Of a stretch of 64,000 nt of DNA, positions 25,378 through 35,074 are shown one piece after another. This stretch comes from Stygiolobus azoricus (lineage in GTDB: Archaea > Thermoproteota > Thermoprotei_A > Sulfolobales > Sulfolobaceae), in the NCBI RefSeq assembly GCF_009729035.1, contig NZ_CP045483.1:1696001-1760000 (forward strand), read 5' to 3'. Made by a program: the position numbers and the translations under genes. The notes beneath the pieces were generated by a model. It searched no databases and was not told where the DNA came from. It saw only the letters and a list, made by a program, of their open reading frames with translations. How positions within the stretch are numbered: the stretch's first letter is position 1; each line of letters begins with the position of its first letter.

Positions 25378-25836
25378 TTATTTCCCTCTCATTTTCTTTA
25401 CTATTTCTAAGGCCTTATCTGCGTGTTCTTCTGCTTTCTTTAACTTCTCAAGAACCTCTACGATTTTCCCATTTTCATCTATTATAAAAGTGACTCTTTG
25501 TGCACTTGTTCCCTTTTCATTTAATACTTGATAAGCCTCGCTTATCTTTTTCTCTTTATCTGAAACAACTGGGAATTTTGCGTTGTATTTCTCAGCGAAC
25601 CTCTTTTGAGTGCTTAAAGAATCTACGCTTACTCCTATGACTTCAGCGGATAGTTCCTTGAACTGATCATACAGTTCAACAAACCTCTGTATTTCCCTAG
25701 TACAGCCTGGTGTGAATGACTTAGGGTAGAAGTAAAGAACTACTATTGATTTGCCTTTATAATCGGATAGTTTAACTTTACCAGTGGTTGCTTCAGCTTC
25801 AAAATCAGGGGCATCTATACCTTTACTTAACGGCAT
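25378..25836 (-). CDS. bcp: Peroxiredoxin (Bcp/PrxQ family), single-cysteine type
   Basis: The 152-residue protein reduces hydroperoxides. Its peroxidatic Cys is in FYPKSFTPGCTREIQRF, the P-x3-T/S-x2-C motif of peroxiredoxins. It is the only Cys in the protein: the resolving Cys found five residues later in many Bcp proteins is replaced by the IQ of REIQ, so it must work as a 1-Cys enzyme with an outside thiol donor, perhaps the thioredoxin in this window. Convergent with nnr, with only 15 bases between their ends. Confidence 0.93.
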   Translation of the reverse strand: MPLSKGIDAPDFEAEATTGKVKLSDYKGKSIVVLYFYPKSFTPGCTREIQRFVELYDQFKELSAEVIGVSVDSLSTQKRFAEKYNAKFPVVSDKEKKISEAYQVLNEKGTSAQRVTFIIDENGKIVEVLEKLKKAEEHADKALEIVKKMRGK

Positions 25837-25906
25837 AAGTAATCATCTAACCCACAAGTTTTAATAATTTAAGCTTTTATATCATATTTTCACACGCGTT
25901 ACTAAT

Positions 25907-27442
25907 ATGAGGAAAATACCTAAGACTATGTCAACTCAACACCCTGACAATGCCAGAGTGCCTGAGTGGAATAAGGGCGAAGTAATAAGCGGTGAAGGCG
26001 AAGTAATTGAGGCTTTTTTAGCGTATTCCCATTATGGCGTGGATGAGGTCATGTGGGACGCAGAGGGAAAAGACGTAGATACTCACGTAGTTAGAAAACT
26101 ACTTTCCCAATACCCTGAGTTTTTCAAGGAAAAAGTATTAGGTAGGGACATATTCCTAACATACAGAATTCCGAACCCGAAGATTGAGGGAGCAGAAAAG
26201 AAGGTATTCGCGGAAACTCTTCAAAGTATTCCGATCACCTATGACTTGGCAGAGAAATTCTATGATACAAAACCTACCCCTCCGGTATTCGAGGTGATTC
26301 TTCCTTTCACTACTGATTACAAAGAGTTGATCTCTATCGTAAAATACTATGAGAACGTGATAGTCAATACAGAGGACGTAAAACTCGTCGATGATATTTA
26401 CGTGAAAGACCTTATAGGTGAGATAAACCCTAAAAAAATCGAAATAATACCGCTCATCGAAGACAGAGATTCTATGCTGAGAATAGATGAGATACTAGGC
26501 GGTTATGTTAAAGCGCTTAGACCTCCTTATATGAGGGTGTTTCTGGCGAGGTCGGACCCTGCAATGAACTACGGGATGATATCCGCTATACTTTCGGTGA
26601 AATACGCACTTAGTAGGCTAGGGAAGATAGAGAAACAACTTAACATATCTTTCTTCCCTATGTTAGGGGTAGGAGCATTACCGTTTAGAGGTCATTTTAG
26701 TCCTGAGAATGTAGATAGGACAATGGACGAATATAGAGGTGTTTATACTTATACAGTTCAGTCGGCTTTCAAATATGATTATGAAGACGATCAAGTAGTG
26801 AGTGCCATAAGGAAAGTTAACGAGAGGGAAGTTCAGGAGAAACCTATACTGAGTGATGATGAGGAAGAGATTCTTAAAAAGATAGCTAGATTGTATACTG
26901 AGAGTTATCAACCTATAATAGAGAACTTGGCAGATGTTATAAATAAAATAGCTCTTTTACTACCAAGAAGAAGAGCCAGAAAGTTACATATAGGATTGTT
27001 TGGATATTCGAGAAGTACAGGTAAGGTAACGTTACCCAGAGCGATATCGTTTACTGGTGCGCTTTATAGCCTAGGTATACCTCCTGAAATAATTGGAATT
27101 TCCTCTTTAGGCAAACTTAACGAGAAGGAATTCGAGGTATTTTCACAGAACTACAAATACTTTAAGTATGACATTCAATGCGCTGCCAGATTCATCAGCT
27201 TAGAGTCCCTTGAACTAATCAAACAAATTTGGAACGTGGATAAGGATACACTGGATAAGATAAAAGGAGATATCGACTTCGTAGAACACCAGTTAGGGAT
27301 ACACATTGGGGGAAATGACTACGTAAGTAGAAAGCATAACTTAATGACAAGTCTGGCGTTATTGGCGTTGAAAGAAGGACACGTAGATGAAGCTAAGAAT
27401 TACCTTTTAGAAATGGCTAAAATAAGAAGATCATTGGGATGA
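25907..27442 (+). CDS. ppcA: Phosphoenolpyruvate carboxylase, archaeal type
   Basis: The 511-residue enzyme adds bicarbonate to PEP to make oxaloacetate, feeding carbon into biosynthesis. It is the short archaeal PpcA form, unlike the 900-residue bacterial one. Its hallmarks are the N-terminal [33 protein letters not shown] with metal ligands, the catalytic-His segment [17 protein letters not shown], and [19 protein letters not shown]. The gene starts 70 bases from the divergent bcp gene and overlaps the next gene by 4 bases (ATGA). It fits an autotrophic carbon-fixing host. Confidence 0.95.
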   Translation: MRKIPKTMSTQHPDNARVPEWNKGEVISGEGEVIEAFLAYSHYGVDEVMWDAEGKDVDTHVVRKLLSQYPEFFKEKVLGRDIFLTYRIPNPKIEGAEKKVFAETLQSIPITYDLAEKFYDTKPTPPVFEVILPFTTDYKELISIVKYYENVIVNTEDVKLVDDIYVKDLIGEINPKKIEIIPLIEDRDSMLRIDEILGGYVKALRPPYMRVFLARSDPAMNYGMISAILSVKYALSRLGKIEKQLNISFFPMLGVGALPFRGHFSPENVDRTMDEYRGVYTYTVQSAFKYDYEDDQVVSAIRKVNEREVQEKPILSDDEEEILKKIARLYTESYQPIIENLADVINKIALLLPRRRARKLHIGLFGYSRSTGKVTLPRAISFTGALYSLGIPPEIIGISSLGKLNEKEFEVFSQNYKYFKYDIQCAARFISLESLELIKQIWNVDKDTLDKIKGDIDFVEHQLGIHIGGNDYVSRKHNLMTSLALLALKEGHVDEAKNYLLEMAKIRRSLG

Positions 27443-28287
27443 GAGTATTAGTAAATGGATTATTACAGTTTGACTCGGGTAAAACTACTTTTTCCTTATC
27501 TTTATTATCAACCTTAATGCAAAATGGAATAGAAATTTTTCCTCACAAACCAGTGGCTGGTCATAACGCTTGGTACAGCTTTTCGACACTCTTGAGAAGT
27601 GAGGAGTTAAACGCTCTAGTTGGGAATGATGCGCTAAAATATTATGACGAAATAATGCGATATAAAAGTGAAAAGAGCGGAATAACAAACATAATAAACG
27701 AGATTAACCCATTTGCAGTATTACTAGCACCTCCAGATTTACAAAAGATAAACTTTGATGTAAGGCTTTACAAGGAACTGATAAATGAAGGAGTTATTGT
27801 AATGTTACGTGTCTTCGACTGTGAATCGGTATTTCATTTCTCACTACAAGATTTCGAAAAGGTTATCCCAGAATCATTAACGGCAAAAATTTTACACTTA
27901 CAGAAGATTTTTAAGGCTACCGAAGTTTCTAAGGAAAAACTTCGAGAGCTTGTTGATTCTTCGCCTATGATAACCGAGAAGTGTACACGGAGAGTCTTTC
28001 AGAATTACAAGAACGTATTAATCGAGTCATATAACGATGCACTTTCCCCTAACTACGCATCTTTAGATGTAGATTTAATGTTTGTAGTTACACCGGGTAA
28101 AGTATTCTTAATTGAGGAATTTAAAAAAGTTATAGGTCTCTTTACTTATCCTCCATGGATAGTTCCCGTTTCATCATTTATGAAATATGTTAGGGTGGTG
28201 AGGTCATGGAATATCGAAGTAGGTAGGTATCAATTAAATGATAACCTCTTGGATTTCGTTCTCAAATTTATTGATAAAAATGAGTAA
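27439..28287 (+). CDS. Predicted P-loop ATPase/GTPase, archaeal
   Basis: A 282-residue protein starting with a P-loop, [21 protein letters not shown], in which the motif reads [24 protein letters not shown] segment after strand 2 is a likely switch region, and FAVLLAPPD and [10 protein letters not shown] are core strands. The layout matches SIMIBI-class archaeal proteins of unknown role. The start overlaps the PEP carboxylase stop, so the two are translationally coupled; a role connected to the carboxylase is possible but not shown. Confidence 0.75.
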   Translation: MRVLVNGLLQFDSGKTTFSLSLLSTLMQNGIEIFPHKPVAGHNAWYSFSTLLRSEELNALVGNDALKYYDEIMRYKSEKSGITNIINEINPFAVLLAPPDLQKINFDVRLYKELINEGVIVMLRVFDCESVFHFSLQDFEKVIPESLTAKILHLQKIFKATEVSKEKLRELVDSSPMITEKCTRRVFQNYKNVLIESYNDALSPNYASLDVDLMFVVTPGKVFLIEEFKKVIGLFTYPPWIVPVSSFMKYVRVVRSWNIEVGRYQLNDNLLDFVLKFIDKNE

Positions 28288-28350
28288 ATAAGAAAACAAA
28301 GTATAAAATTAAGGAAATAAGTTTTTAGATGATGTCAAATATTTTAAATT

Positions 28351-28932
28351 ATGCAAGACAAATATGTCGATGTAAAAGGTGCTAAAATACACTTTATTGA
28401 AGAAGGAAGTGGAAAACCTTTTCTCCTATTTCACGGTGCGAGATTTAACGCTCATACATGGGTCGAAACTAAGACAGTAGAAAGTATATCCAATGCGGAA
28501 TATAGAGCAATCTCGGTAGATTTTCCAGGCTTTGGTAAGTCTACTAATGGAGACTTTGAATCACTTTCATCTTTTATAAAGGACTTTATGGACACCTTAG
28601 GGATAAGCAAAGCATACTTATTAGGTGCTTCCATGGGTGGAGAAGCAGTATTAGGATTCGCTGTAGATAACCCGGACATGGTAGATGGATTGGTATTAGT
28701 CGGAGCTGTAGGTGTTCCCGCTTATAAGAACAAGTTGAAGAACTTAGTAGGCAAGAGAATTCTTCTGATTTGGGGTGAGAAAGATTCAGTATCTCCTAGA
28801 AGTAATGCTGAGCTTATAATGAAGACCTTAAACACGGCGAAGCTTGTGATAGTAGGCAAGCAACACGCATGTTATCTAGATGATAATGTAAGGTTTAACA
28901 ACGCTATAGTCAACTTCCTGAAGGGAGAGTGA
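28351..28932 (+). CDS. Alpha/beta hydrolase
   Basis: This 193-residue protein is a compact alpha/beta hydrolase. The nucleophile elbow is GASMGGEAVLG (Ser), the oxyanion region FLLFHGARFNAHTW, the acid is in LIWGEKDSVSP and the His in VGKQHACYL. It is shorter than most because the cap domain between strand 6 and helix D is nearly missing. The substrate is unknown. It lies 3 bases upstream of the DUF2250 gene and may be co-transcribed with it. Confidence 0.88.
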   Translation: MQDKYVDVKGAKIHFIEEGSGKPFLLFHGARFNAHTWVETKTVESISNAEYRAISVDFPGFGKSTNGDFESLSSFIKDFMDTLGISKAYLLGASMGGEAVLGFAVDNPDMVDGLVLVGAVGVPAYKNKLKNLVGKRILLIWGEKDSVSPRSNAELIMKTLNTAKLVIVGKQHACYLDDNVRFNNAIVNFLKGE

Positions 28933-28935
28933 ATT

Positions 28936-29571
28936 ATGGATGAGGAGTTGAGAAAAAAACTAATGGAAGTTCTTAAGGATAAGAGACTTCTGGAGGTAAT
29001 GAAACATTTAAGGAAGGCTAATGTTGACTATGGAAAGTCAATAATGTTGAATACAAAAATTCCCATTCAAGAAGTAGTCGAATTACTAGACCGGCTAGAA
29101 AGGTTGGGATTAATTGAAAGAGTTCATGGTGCTACGCTGAAAAATACAGAAGCAAAGTTTAAGCTCAGTAAAGAAGTTCATAAACACCATACTTACTACA
29201 CTTTGACCAGAGAAGGAGACCACTTATTAAGACAGTTAGATGAGAAGGAATTGATAAAGGCATATATTGATTTAGTTAAAAACGACCAGTTCGCCTTGGA
29301 TATTCTTAAGATAGCTGATGAGGTAAATGCAGATCACGCTCTAACTTATTCAAAGCTTTTGCATAAGCCGTTAGAAGAGATAACACATAAGTTAGAGGAA
29401 TTGGAGAGAATGGGTCTACTAGAAGAGGCTCAAGCTAAAATAATAAAATTTAGGGAGAGAAGGTCTAAGCCAAAAAAGGAGACTAGAACACATCATAAGT
29501 ACTACGGTCTTTCAAGGATAGGAGAGTTAGTAGTCAGGGAGCTAAAAAGGCAAGGCGTAATACCAAAGTAG
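28936..29571 (+). CDS. DUF2250 protein with two winged-helix repeats
   Basis: The 211-residue protein contains two similar halves (about residues 15-105 and 110-205). Each has a helix-turn-helix part (IPIQEVVELLDRLERLGLIERVHG and KPLEEITHKLEELERMGLLEEAQ), a basic spacer, and the motif HHTYYTLTREG or HHKYYGLSRIG, which ends a winged helix. This is the archaeal DUF2250 pattern; such proteins are probably DNA-binding regulators. It follows the alpha/beta hydrolase gene by 3 bases and is convergent with meaB. Confidence 0.85.
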   Translation: MDEELRKKLMEVLKDKRLLEVMKHLRKANVDYGKSIMLNTKIPIQEVVELLDRLERLGLIERVHGATLKNTEAKFKLSKEVHKHHTYYTLTREGDHLLRQLDEKELIKAYIDLVKNDQFALDILKIADEVNADHALTYSKLLHKPLEEITHKLEELERMGLLEEAQAKIIKFRERRSKPKKETRTHHKYYGLSRIGELVVRELKRQGVIPK

Positions 29572-29576
29572 AAGAC

Positions 29577-30512
29577 TCACATAGTTTCCTTAACTAGTTT
29601 ATACATTTTATTTAGAATACCTATTATATCGCGTTCCTCATTAAGCTTCTTCGATATTATCTCGTCGTTTTCCCTAATGATTTTTGTTATAACGTCGTTT
29701 ACTTTCTTCCTCAATAATAACTCCATCATCTTAATTCTTCTTTCTCTTATTCTCTTATCGAAGATACCTTTTTGCTTCAAATATTCCAGATGTTCCTCAA
29801 AAATATCTACAGTTTCTTTAATCCCTACTCCTTTAGTAGCTATCGTCTTTACAAGCTTAGGCTTCCATCCGTCTCTATAATCAACTTCTGCTGTGTCGAT
29901 AGCAAAGCGTAAGACGTTAAACAGCATTTCTGCTTCTACTTTATCAGCTTTATTTACTACGTATACATCCCCTATTTCCATAATTCCTGCTTTCAAAGCT
30001 TGTATTTCATCCCCAGTCCCCGGAACGTTTACTACAGCGATCGTGTGAACTCCGTTTACTACGTCTGTATCTGTCTGTCCAGCTCCTACAGTTTCAACTA
30101 TAATTCTGTCGAAGCCAAGACCGTCTAATGCTTCAATAAGCATCAGTGCCTCAGAAGATATACCTCCTAGATGGCCCCTCGAGGCAATACTCCTAACGAA
30201 TACATTCTTTTCCTCAACACTTGTCAATCTTATCCTATTGCCCATGAAAGATCCCATGCTAAACGGACTTGAAGGATCTATCAGTATTACACCTACTCTA
30301 TGACCTCTACTTACATATTCTTTGATTAACTCTCCGATTAAGGTGCTCTTACCACTTCCGGGAGAACCTGTTATTCCCACTACATGAGCTTTTCCTGATC
30401 TCTTCATTAATTCTTGTAAACTCTCTAACCCTTCACTGGACATATATTCAATCTTTGTTAAAAGACGTGAGATTGATAGCTCGTCTCCCTCAAGCGCTCT
30501 TTCAAGAAGCAA
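29577..30512 (-). CDS. meaB: Methylmalonyl-CoA mutase-associated GTPase MeaB (ArgK family)
   Basis: The 311-residue GTPase guards and loads the B12-dependent mutase. It has Walker A in [18 protein letters not shown], the [18 protein letters not shown] metal and switch segment, [15 protein letters not shown] (switch II), and the base-recognition motif [11 protein letters not shown]. The TTG start overlaps the mutase B12-subunit gene by 11 bases, as expected for partner proteins. Together they supply the methylmalonyl-to-succinyl-CoA step of the 3-hydroxypropionate/4-hydroxybutyrate cycle; the large mutase subunit is not in this window. Confidence 0.94.
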   Translation of the reverse strand: MLLERALEGDELSISRLLTKIEYMSSEGLESLQELMKRSGKAHVVGITGSPGSGKSTLIGELIKEYVSRGHRVGVILIDPSSPFSMGSFMGNRIRLTSVEEKNVFVRSIASRGHLGGISSEALMLIEALDGLGFDRIIVETVGAGQTDTDVVNGVHTIAVVNVPGTGDEIQALKAGIMEIGDVYVVNKADKVEAEMLFNVLRFAIDTAEVDYRDGWKPKLVKTIATKGVGIKETVDIFEEHLEYLKQKGIFDKRIRERRIKMMELLLRKKVNDVITKIIRENDEIISKKLNEERDIIGILNKMYKLVKETM

Positions 30513-30927
30513 TCTTTAAGCCCCTCTTAGTAGCTACCGCTTTGGTTATTTTCTCGGTAATCTCCTTCAAACTTGATCCGGGTAAAAATACTTCGTCAAC
30601 TCCAATCTCTTTCAACTTAGGTATGTCTTGTGGGGGAATAACTCCTCCTACTACCAGCACTACGTCGTTTAATCCTTTTTCTTTCATTTGTTGAACTACC
30701 AAAGGAACCAGTTCTAAGTGTGCCCCGCTTAGTATGCTAACTCCTATGACATCCACGTCTTCTTGCAAAGCTGCTTTAACTATTTGCTCAGGTGTTTGTC
30801 TTAATCCCGTGTAGACTACTTCCATACCCGCATCTTTCAAAGCCCTTGCAATTACTTTAGCCCCTCTATCATGTCCGTCTAAACCTAACTTAGCCACGAG
30901 AACCTTAATTCTTCTCTCTTGACTCAT
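30502..30927 (-). CDS. Methylmalonyl-CoA mutase, cobalamin-binding (small) subunit
   Basis: The 141-residue protein is a stand-alone B12-binding domain. It has the lower-ligand motif [18 protein letters not shown] (DxHxxG), the strand [31 protein letters not shown] (SxL), and [16 protein letters not shown] (GG). In archaea this subunit is encoded apart from the catalytic one. The ATG at 30927 is preferred over a TTG at 30930 because TTTTAAA at 30951-30957 lies about 27 bases upstream on this strand, giving a leaderless message. Confidence 0.94.
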   Translation of the reverse strand: MSQERRIKVLVAKLGLDGHDRGAKVIARALKDAGMEVVYTGLRQTPEQIVKAALQEDVDVIGVSILSGAHLELVPLVVQQMKEKGLNDVVLVVGGVIPPQDIPKLKEIGVDEVFLPGSSLKEITEKITKAVATKRGLKIAS

Positions 30928-31001
30928 CAAATATAATACCGCTTATACTGTTTAAAATCTTTATATGCATGAACAGAAGAAAAGCCAAGTATTAAAAATA
31001 A

Positions 31002-31138
31002 TGGGCCCGCGGGGACTTGAACCCCGGACCACCGGGTCTCTCTCTTCCAGATACCGCTCATCCCCCGTAAAGGGGTCGTTAGACCCAATGTTCTCCATAT
31101 CTGGAGCCCGGCACTCTACCTTGCTGAGCTACGGGCCC
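31002..31138 (-). tRNA. tRNA-Trp (CCA) with a 63-base intron
   Basis: The reverse strand reads acceptor GGGCCCG paired with CGGGCCC and an A discriminator, D arm GCTCAGCAAGGTAGAGT, anticodon stem CCGGG/CCCGG, T arm CGGGGTTCAAGTCCCCG. The anticodon loop CTCCAG is interrupted just after the anticodon CCA by an intron of about 63 bases, whose ends CCAGATA and TATCTGG pair to form the bulge-helix-bulge type substrate of the archaeal splicing endonuclease. The intron also contains an inner CCCC/GGGG hairpin. CCA is not encoded. The exact splice sites are predicted, not proven. Confidence 0.93.
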
Positions 31139-31240
31139 ATTATCGATCATGTACTAAAATCGATTTGGAGACAAAGAAAATAAACTTAACTGAAATGAAG
31201 GAAAGAAGTTTTGGGAGGATAGTAGAAAAGCAAGACTACG

Positions 31241-31298
31241 TAAATCAGCGCTTGCAATCTATCTTCACGGTTCCAGAGCCTGGAAGCTCATCATATAT
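31241..31298 (-). ncRNA. C/D box sRNA overlapping the end of the HTH gene
   Basis: On the reverse strand the boxes run C ATGATGA (31294-31288), D' CTGG (31276-31273, deviating from CTGA in its last base), C' GTGAAGA (31268-31262) and D CTGA (31248-31245). Guides are GCTTCCAGGCT before D' and TAGATTGCAAGCG before D; D' to C' spacing is 4 bases. The C box includes the TGA stop codon of the upstream protein gene. By the N+5 rule the D guide would methylate the U before GCAATCTA in CGCTTGCAATCTA. Targets were not searched. Confidence 0.75.
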
Positions 31299-31602
31299 CA
31301 TAAGGACAAGCCGAATCCTGTTTTAAGACTTTTCTCCTAGCGTAACTGCATAGAGGGCATAGTGAGATCACAACATCCTCGTTATCTTTCTCATTTAATA
31401 GTTTATTTACAAAGGAATTTATTAAATCGACGAAGTCTTCATCGTTTTCCAGCTCTTTCTTTATTTCTAAGTCTCCTCTCTTACCTTTAATAAGATAGTT
31501 TACCTCCGCAACAGATATACCGAGTAGTTCAGCTATATCTTTTTGAGAATAACCTCTTTTAATTAACTCCTGAGCTAAAATACTCCTAATTGCAGGTATC
31601 AC
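31291..31602 (-). CDS. Helix-turn-helix transcriptional regulator with C-terminal Cys motif
   Basis: The 103-residue product from a GTG at 31602 holds an HTH, LAQELIKRGYSQKDIAELLGISVAEVNYLIKGKR, and ends in a Cys cluster: CPLCSYARRKVL and ACPYD. Upstream of the GTG the frame stays open for about 22 codons and encodes APCETAIKDVIPAIRS; the PCE-type start is typical for this archaeal family, so the true start probably lies upstream at a non-standard codon. Cys residues suggest redox or metal response. The stop codon is part of the C box of the sRNA. Confidence 0.78.
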   Translation of the reverse strand: MIPAIRSILAQELIKRGYSQKDIAELLGISVAEVNYLIKGKRGDLEIKKELENDEDFVDLINSFVNKLLNEKDNEDVVISLCPLCSYARRKVLKQDSACPYDI

Positions 31603-31756
31603 GTCTTTTATAGCAGTCTCGCAAGGAGCTTGAGTCTTTTTGCTTATTAGCTTTTTTCCAGTAATGGTTGTTCACTACAATAAACATTCGTATTATAATT
31701 TAATAAAAGTTACTTTAAACTTTGTTAATTTACTCTCTCATAATTTTTAATTATTT

Positions 31757-32209
31757 TTAACTACAATTTAGCTTTAAATAACCAAAAACCTCATCAACAT
31801 CTTCACTAATCGTAAATCCGAGCTTTTTCCCTATTCTTATCATGGGATAATTATCTGGTAGAGTGTAAAATTTCACTCCACACAATTTATCTTCTTTAGC
31901 CTTCTCTATCAATTTTCTCACAATCTCAGTTCCTATCCCTATTCTTCTATAATTTGGGTGAACGACTAGAGCGAATTCACCATCATTATATAAAGTTCCT
32001 TCTCCTATTATTTTTCCTTCAGATTCGGCTACTATAGTGTAATGATCCCCTCCGCTCACTATCTTTTTTGCTTCTTCGGGTGCAAGCCTATGATAAGAAA
32101 AGAAACGTAAATAAAGATCTTCAGGCGATAAAGAGTTATAAAGTTCTAGAACTTTTTCCCAATCTTTTTCCTCCGCTTTACGATAATTTACTTGTAGCTC
32201 CAAACTCAT
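31757..32209 (-). CDS. GNAT-family N-acetyltransferase
   Basis: A 150-residue GNAT enzyme. The coenzyme A motif is in [20 protein letters not shown] (R/Q-x2-G-x-G/A), preceded by [16 protein letters not shown]. The ending [20 protein letters not shown] fits the last strands of the fold. The N-terminus [36 protein letters not shown] is like the acetyltransferases that modify the chromatin protein Alba or acetyl-CoA synthetase, but the substrate cannot be told from this. A 90-base gap separates it from the divergent 3-hydroxyacyl-CoA dehydrogenase gene. Confidence 0.88.
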   Translation of the reverse strand: MSLELQVNYRKAEEKDWEKVLELYNSLSPEDLYLRFFSYHRLAPEEAKKIVSGGDHYTIVAESEGKIIGEGTLYNDGEFALVVHPNYRRIGIGTEIVRKLIEKAKEDKLCGVKFYTLPDNYPMIRIGKKLGFTISEDVDEVFGYLKLNCS

Positions 32210-32302
32210 ATTTATACTTTAGTAATCTGGTATAAAAACACTTACGATAATAAAAAAGGTGTAAAAACATGGTTATTTATAATCTACTTTTTTCTCTCTT
32301 AC

Positions 32303-33475
32303 ATGATGATTAGTAAAATAGCTGTAGTTGGAGCAGGTACAATGGGACATGGAATAGCTGAGGTAGCTGCACTTTCTGGGTTTGAAGTTGCTCTAATAGA
32401 CATATCTTGGGATTTTTTAAATAAGGCTAAAGAACGCATTTCAGAGTCCCTGAACAAGCTAGCAGAAAGAAAACAGATAAGTGATGCTAAAGCTGTCTTG
32501 GATAGAATATCCTTTAACACCTCTTATGACATTGCTAAAGATGCAGATTTTGCCATTGAGGCTGTTCCTGAAAAGCTAGAGCTTAAGAGAACTGTGTTCA
32601 GGACTTTAGACACTGTTATGCCGTCACATGCAGTCTTGGCAACTAACACGTCGTCTATCCCCATTTCAGATATAGCAGAGGCGACAAATAGAAAGGAGAA
32701 AGTGATAGGGATGCACTTCTTTAATCCTCCAGTTATAATGAAACTCGTGGAAGTAATTCCAAGTAAATACACAAATCGAGAAACAATAGACTTAACAATA
32801 GACTTAGCTAAAAAAATGAATAAGATCCCCGTGAGTTTAAAATATGAAATACCAGGCTTTGTCTCTAATAGGATATTTATCAGACTACTTCAGGAAGCAT
32901 GTAGGGAAGTAGAGAGCGGAGAAGCTAAAATAGAAGAAGTTGATAGTACTGCTAGGAATAAACTTAAGTTACCAATGGGCTTATTTGAACTTGCTGATTA
33001 CGTAGGACTCGACGTGGTAGTAGATATTTGGAATGTACTGGTTGTCAGAGGAACTCCTGATGTAAACTGCTTAATGTTCAAAACCAAAGTAAACGAGAAA
33101 AACTTGGGGGTTAAAACAGGAAAAGGATTCTATACATACCCCGCCCCCGGTAAATACGCTAAAGTCCAACTGCCCGAATCAAGCAAGGTCGATCCTGCTA
33201 GGTTGCTCTCACTTGCCGTTAATGAAGCTAGTTGGATGATAGAAAATGGTATAGTGTCTGCTAAGGACGTAGATACGGTAATGATATATGGTTTCAACTT
33301 CCCAAAGGGGTTAATGGAGATGGCAGATGAAGTAGGTCTAGATAAGATATTGAAGAACCTCGAGGACATATATTCTAAGGGTTATCAAGCGTATAAGCCC
33401 ACGGAGCTTCTTAGCAAACTTGTGTCTGAAGGTAAGATCGGGAAGAGCAAAGGAGAAGGCTTTCACAAATATTAA
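32303..33475 (+). CDS. 3-hydroxyacyl-CoA dehydrogenase
   Basis: The 390-residue enzyme oxidises 3-hydroxyacyl-CoA with NAD+. It has the Rossmann motif [22 protein letters not shown], the catalytic His region [19 protein letters not shown] (HFFNP), [21 protein letters not shown] and two C-terminal helical domains, the second from about residue 290. It is not fused to the crotonase domain found in the bifunctional crotonyl-CoA hydratase used in the autotrophic cycle, so it may serve fatty acid or other acyl-CoA breakdown. Two adjacent ATGs, 32303 and 32306, are possible starts. Confidence 0.93.
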   Translation: MMISKIAVVGAGTMGHGIAEVAALSGFEVALIDISWDFLNKAKERISESLNKLAERKQISDAKAVLDRISFNTSYDIAKDADFAIEAVPEKLELKRTVFRTLDTVMPSHAVLATNTSSIPISDIAEATNRKEKVIGMHFFNPPVIMKLVEVIPSKYTNRETIDLTIDLAKKMNKIPVSLKYEIPGFVSNRIFIRLLQEACREVESGEAKIEEVDSTARNKLKLPMGLFELADYVGLDVVVDIWNVLVVRGTPDVNCLMFKTKVNEKNLGVKTGKGFYTYPAPGKYAKVQLPESSKVDPARLLSLAVNEASWMIENGIVSAKDVDTVMIYGFNFPKGLMEMADEVGLDKILKNLEDIYSKGYQAYKPTELLSKLVSEGKIGKSKGEGFHKY

Positions 33476-33507
33476 TACTTTTTAAATAGTTTATACAATC
33501 TAAGTAT

Positions 33508-34932
33508 ATGTCAAGTGTATTAGCCGAATATGAGGCGATTCATCAAGAACTCAGGAGAGAGAATTTTATAAGAAACGTATATCCTCCAGACCCCTCTGAG
33601 AAATTGTGGAACAAAAAAGTGATGACAATGCCCAGAGAAGAGTTAGAAAAGCTGAAGACATTCAGGCTTAAGAGAATAGTCAAATGGGCTTGGGATAACA
33701 TTCCGTTTTACAGAAACTATTGGAGGAGTAAAGGCTTCGAGCCAGGCATGATCAAGGGCTGGAAAGATGTTGTGAAGATACCGATTCTGAGAAAAGATGA
33801 ACTGAGAAAAGATCTTCAAGCTAATCCTCCGTTCGGAACTATAATGCATCCCGAGCTTGCCAAGAGAATAAGATTTGTAGGCGCTACATCTGGTTCTACG
33901 GGTCTTCCGACCTTCCAAGGTTGGGGTGCTTTAGAACTAGACTACTTCCAAGAGGGACAAGCTAGGTACCTTTGGTCTTTTGCTGGAGTAAAACCAACAG
34001 TAGTTTATGCCAATTACCTCAACATGAGCGGCTTCTATAGTTGGGGTCCCCCAGTAGTTGAAACTGCAATGTGGAGATGTGGTGCTACAGCGATTGCTGG
34101 AGGAGGAGAGACTTTCTTCTCATGGAAAAACAGACACATGTTGATATTCAAATTGTGGAAAGTCGACGTATTCGCAACAACCCCATGGCTGCACAGACTT
34201 ATTGGAGAGGAAGCTAAGCTTGAAGGATGGGAAACACCATTCAAAGTCCTACTACTCCACGGAGGGGCTGCGGCAGAAAATACAAAGAAGAAACTATTCC
34301 AAGTACACCCTAACGCTAAGTTAGCCATAAGTGTTTGGGGTACTACTGACGGCCATATGGCCATAGAGGTACCTGGTTCGGAAGGACAATTGGTAGTGTG
34401 GGAGGACATGGAGATATTCGATATAGTAGATCCTAAGACCGATGAACCAGTTTCCGAAGGGGAGAGAGGAGAGCTAATAGCAACATTGTTAAATCATTTC
34501 ACCATGCCTTTGATCAGGTACAGCCTAGGTGATTATGTAAAGAACGAGTTCATAACAGATCCTGATCCAGTATATGGTATTACTCACATGAGATTCGCAG
34601 AACCTATACCTGGAAGGGTTGAATGGATGTTCAGAGTGAAAGGTAAACTATTATTCCCAATATATGTTGAAGACGCTGTAAATGAGATACCTGATACGAC
34701 CGGTATGTTCAACCTTGTGATTTACGATAACGAAATGGATAAGCTGAAGATTAAGATAGAGACAAGAAAGGAATTAGTTGATCCTCAATACGACAGACAA
34801 GCTAAGGAGATTCTAGCCAGTAGATTAGGTATAAATCCTGATGACGTAGAGATAGAGTGGTTAAAACCTGGTCAGAGCGTCTGGACTGGATATAAGTTAC
34901 AAGTCTTCCTTGATCAGAGAAAGAAGAAATAA
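33508..34932 (+). CDS. Phenylacetate-CoA ligase family (PaaK-like) acyl-CoA ligase
   Basis: A 474-residue ANL-superfamily ligase. It has the AMP-binding motif [17 protein letters not shown] near residue 130, the ASW-type motif [18 protein letters not shown], and the C-terminal hinge and lid in [21 protein letters not shown]. The N-terminus [24 protein letters not shown] is typical of PaaK. It activates a carboxylic acid (often aryl) to its CoA thioester using ATP. It lies between a hydroxyacyl-CoA dehydrogenase and the 4-hydroxybutyryl-CoA dehydratase, but is not the family used for 4-hydroxybutyrate activation, so its substrate is open. Confidence 0.87.
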   Translation: MSSVLAEYEAIHQELRRENFIRNVYPPDPSEKLWNKKVMTMPREELEKLKTFRLKRIVKWAWDNIPFYRNYWRSKGFEPGMIKGWKDVVKIPILRKDELRKDLQANPPFGTIMHPELAKRIRFVGATSGSTGLPTFQGWGALELDYFQEGQARYLWSFAGVKPTVVYANYLNMSGFYSWGPPVVETAMWRCGATAIAGGGETFFSWKNRHMLIFKLWKVDVFATTPWLHRLIGEEAKLEGWETPFKVLLLHGGAAAENTKKKLFQVHPNAKLAISVWGTTDGHMAIEVPGSEGQLVVWEDMEIFDIVDPKTDEPVSEGERGELIATLLNHFTMPLIRYSLGDYVKNEFITDPDPVYGITHMRFAEPIPGRVEWMFRVKGKLLFPIYVEDAVNEIPDTTGMFNLVIYDNEMDKLKIKIETRKELVDPQYDRQAKEILASRLGINPDDVEIEWLKPGQSVWTGYKLQVFLDQRKKK

Positions 34933-34982
34933 ACGTGTAATAGATAGAAAAAATAAAAAGATAAGGTAAAATACACTATATT

Positions 34983-35003
34983 CTTGCTCCTTTTTTATTT
35001 ATT
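34983..35003 (+). terminator. T-rich terminator after the ligase gene
   Basis: CTTGCTCCTTTTTTATTTATT lies about 50 bases after the stop at 34932. Archaeal terminators are commonly such runs of T in the coding strand. Confidence 0.4.
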
Positions 35004-35043
35004 ATATCCTATTTATAAAATTGATAATTTTGGTTATACGAAA

Positions 35044-35060
35044 GTTTAAAAACTTTAAAC
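35044..35060 (+). promoter_or_regulatory. TATA box region of 4-hydroxybutyryl-CoA dehydratase
   Basis: GTTTAAAAACTTTAAAC contains two TATA-like words (TTTAAAAA and TTTAAA). The first centres about 28 bases before the ATG at 35075, which predicts a leaderless transcript. The stretch is itself palindromic. Confidence 0.55.
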
Positions 35061-35074
35061 ACCAATGTATACCC

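Noticed and set aside
30965-31183. A 72-residue open frame on the plus strand over tRNA-Trp
   Set aside because: Its RGLEPRTTG segment is the typical chance translation of the reverse complement of a tRNA T arm.
33508-34932. Call of the PaaK-like ligase as the 4-hydroxybutyryl-CoA synthetase
   Set aside because: It sits beside the dehydratase, but known 4-hydroxybutyrate-activating enzymes in Sulfolobales belong to a different acyl-CoA synthetase group.
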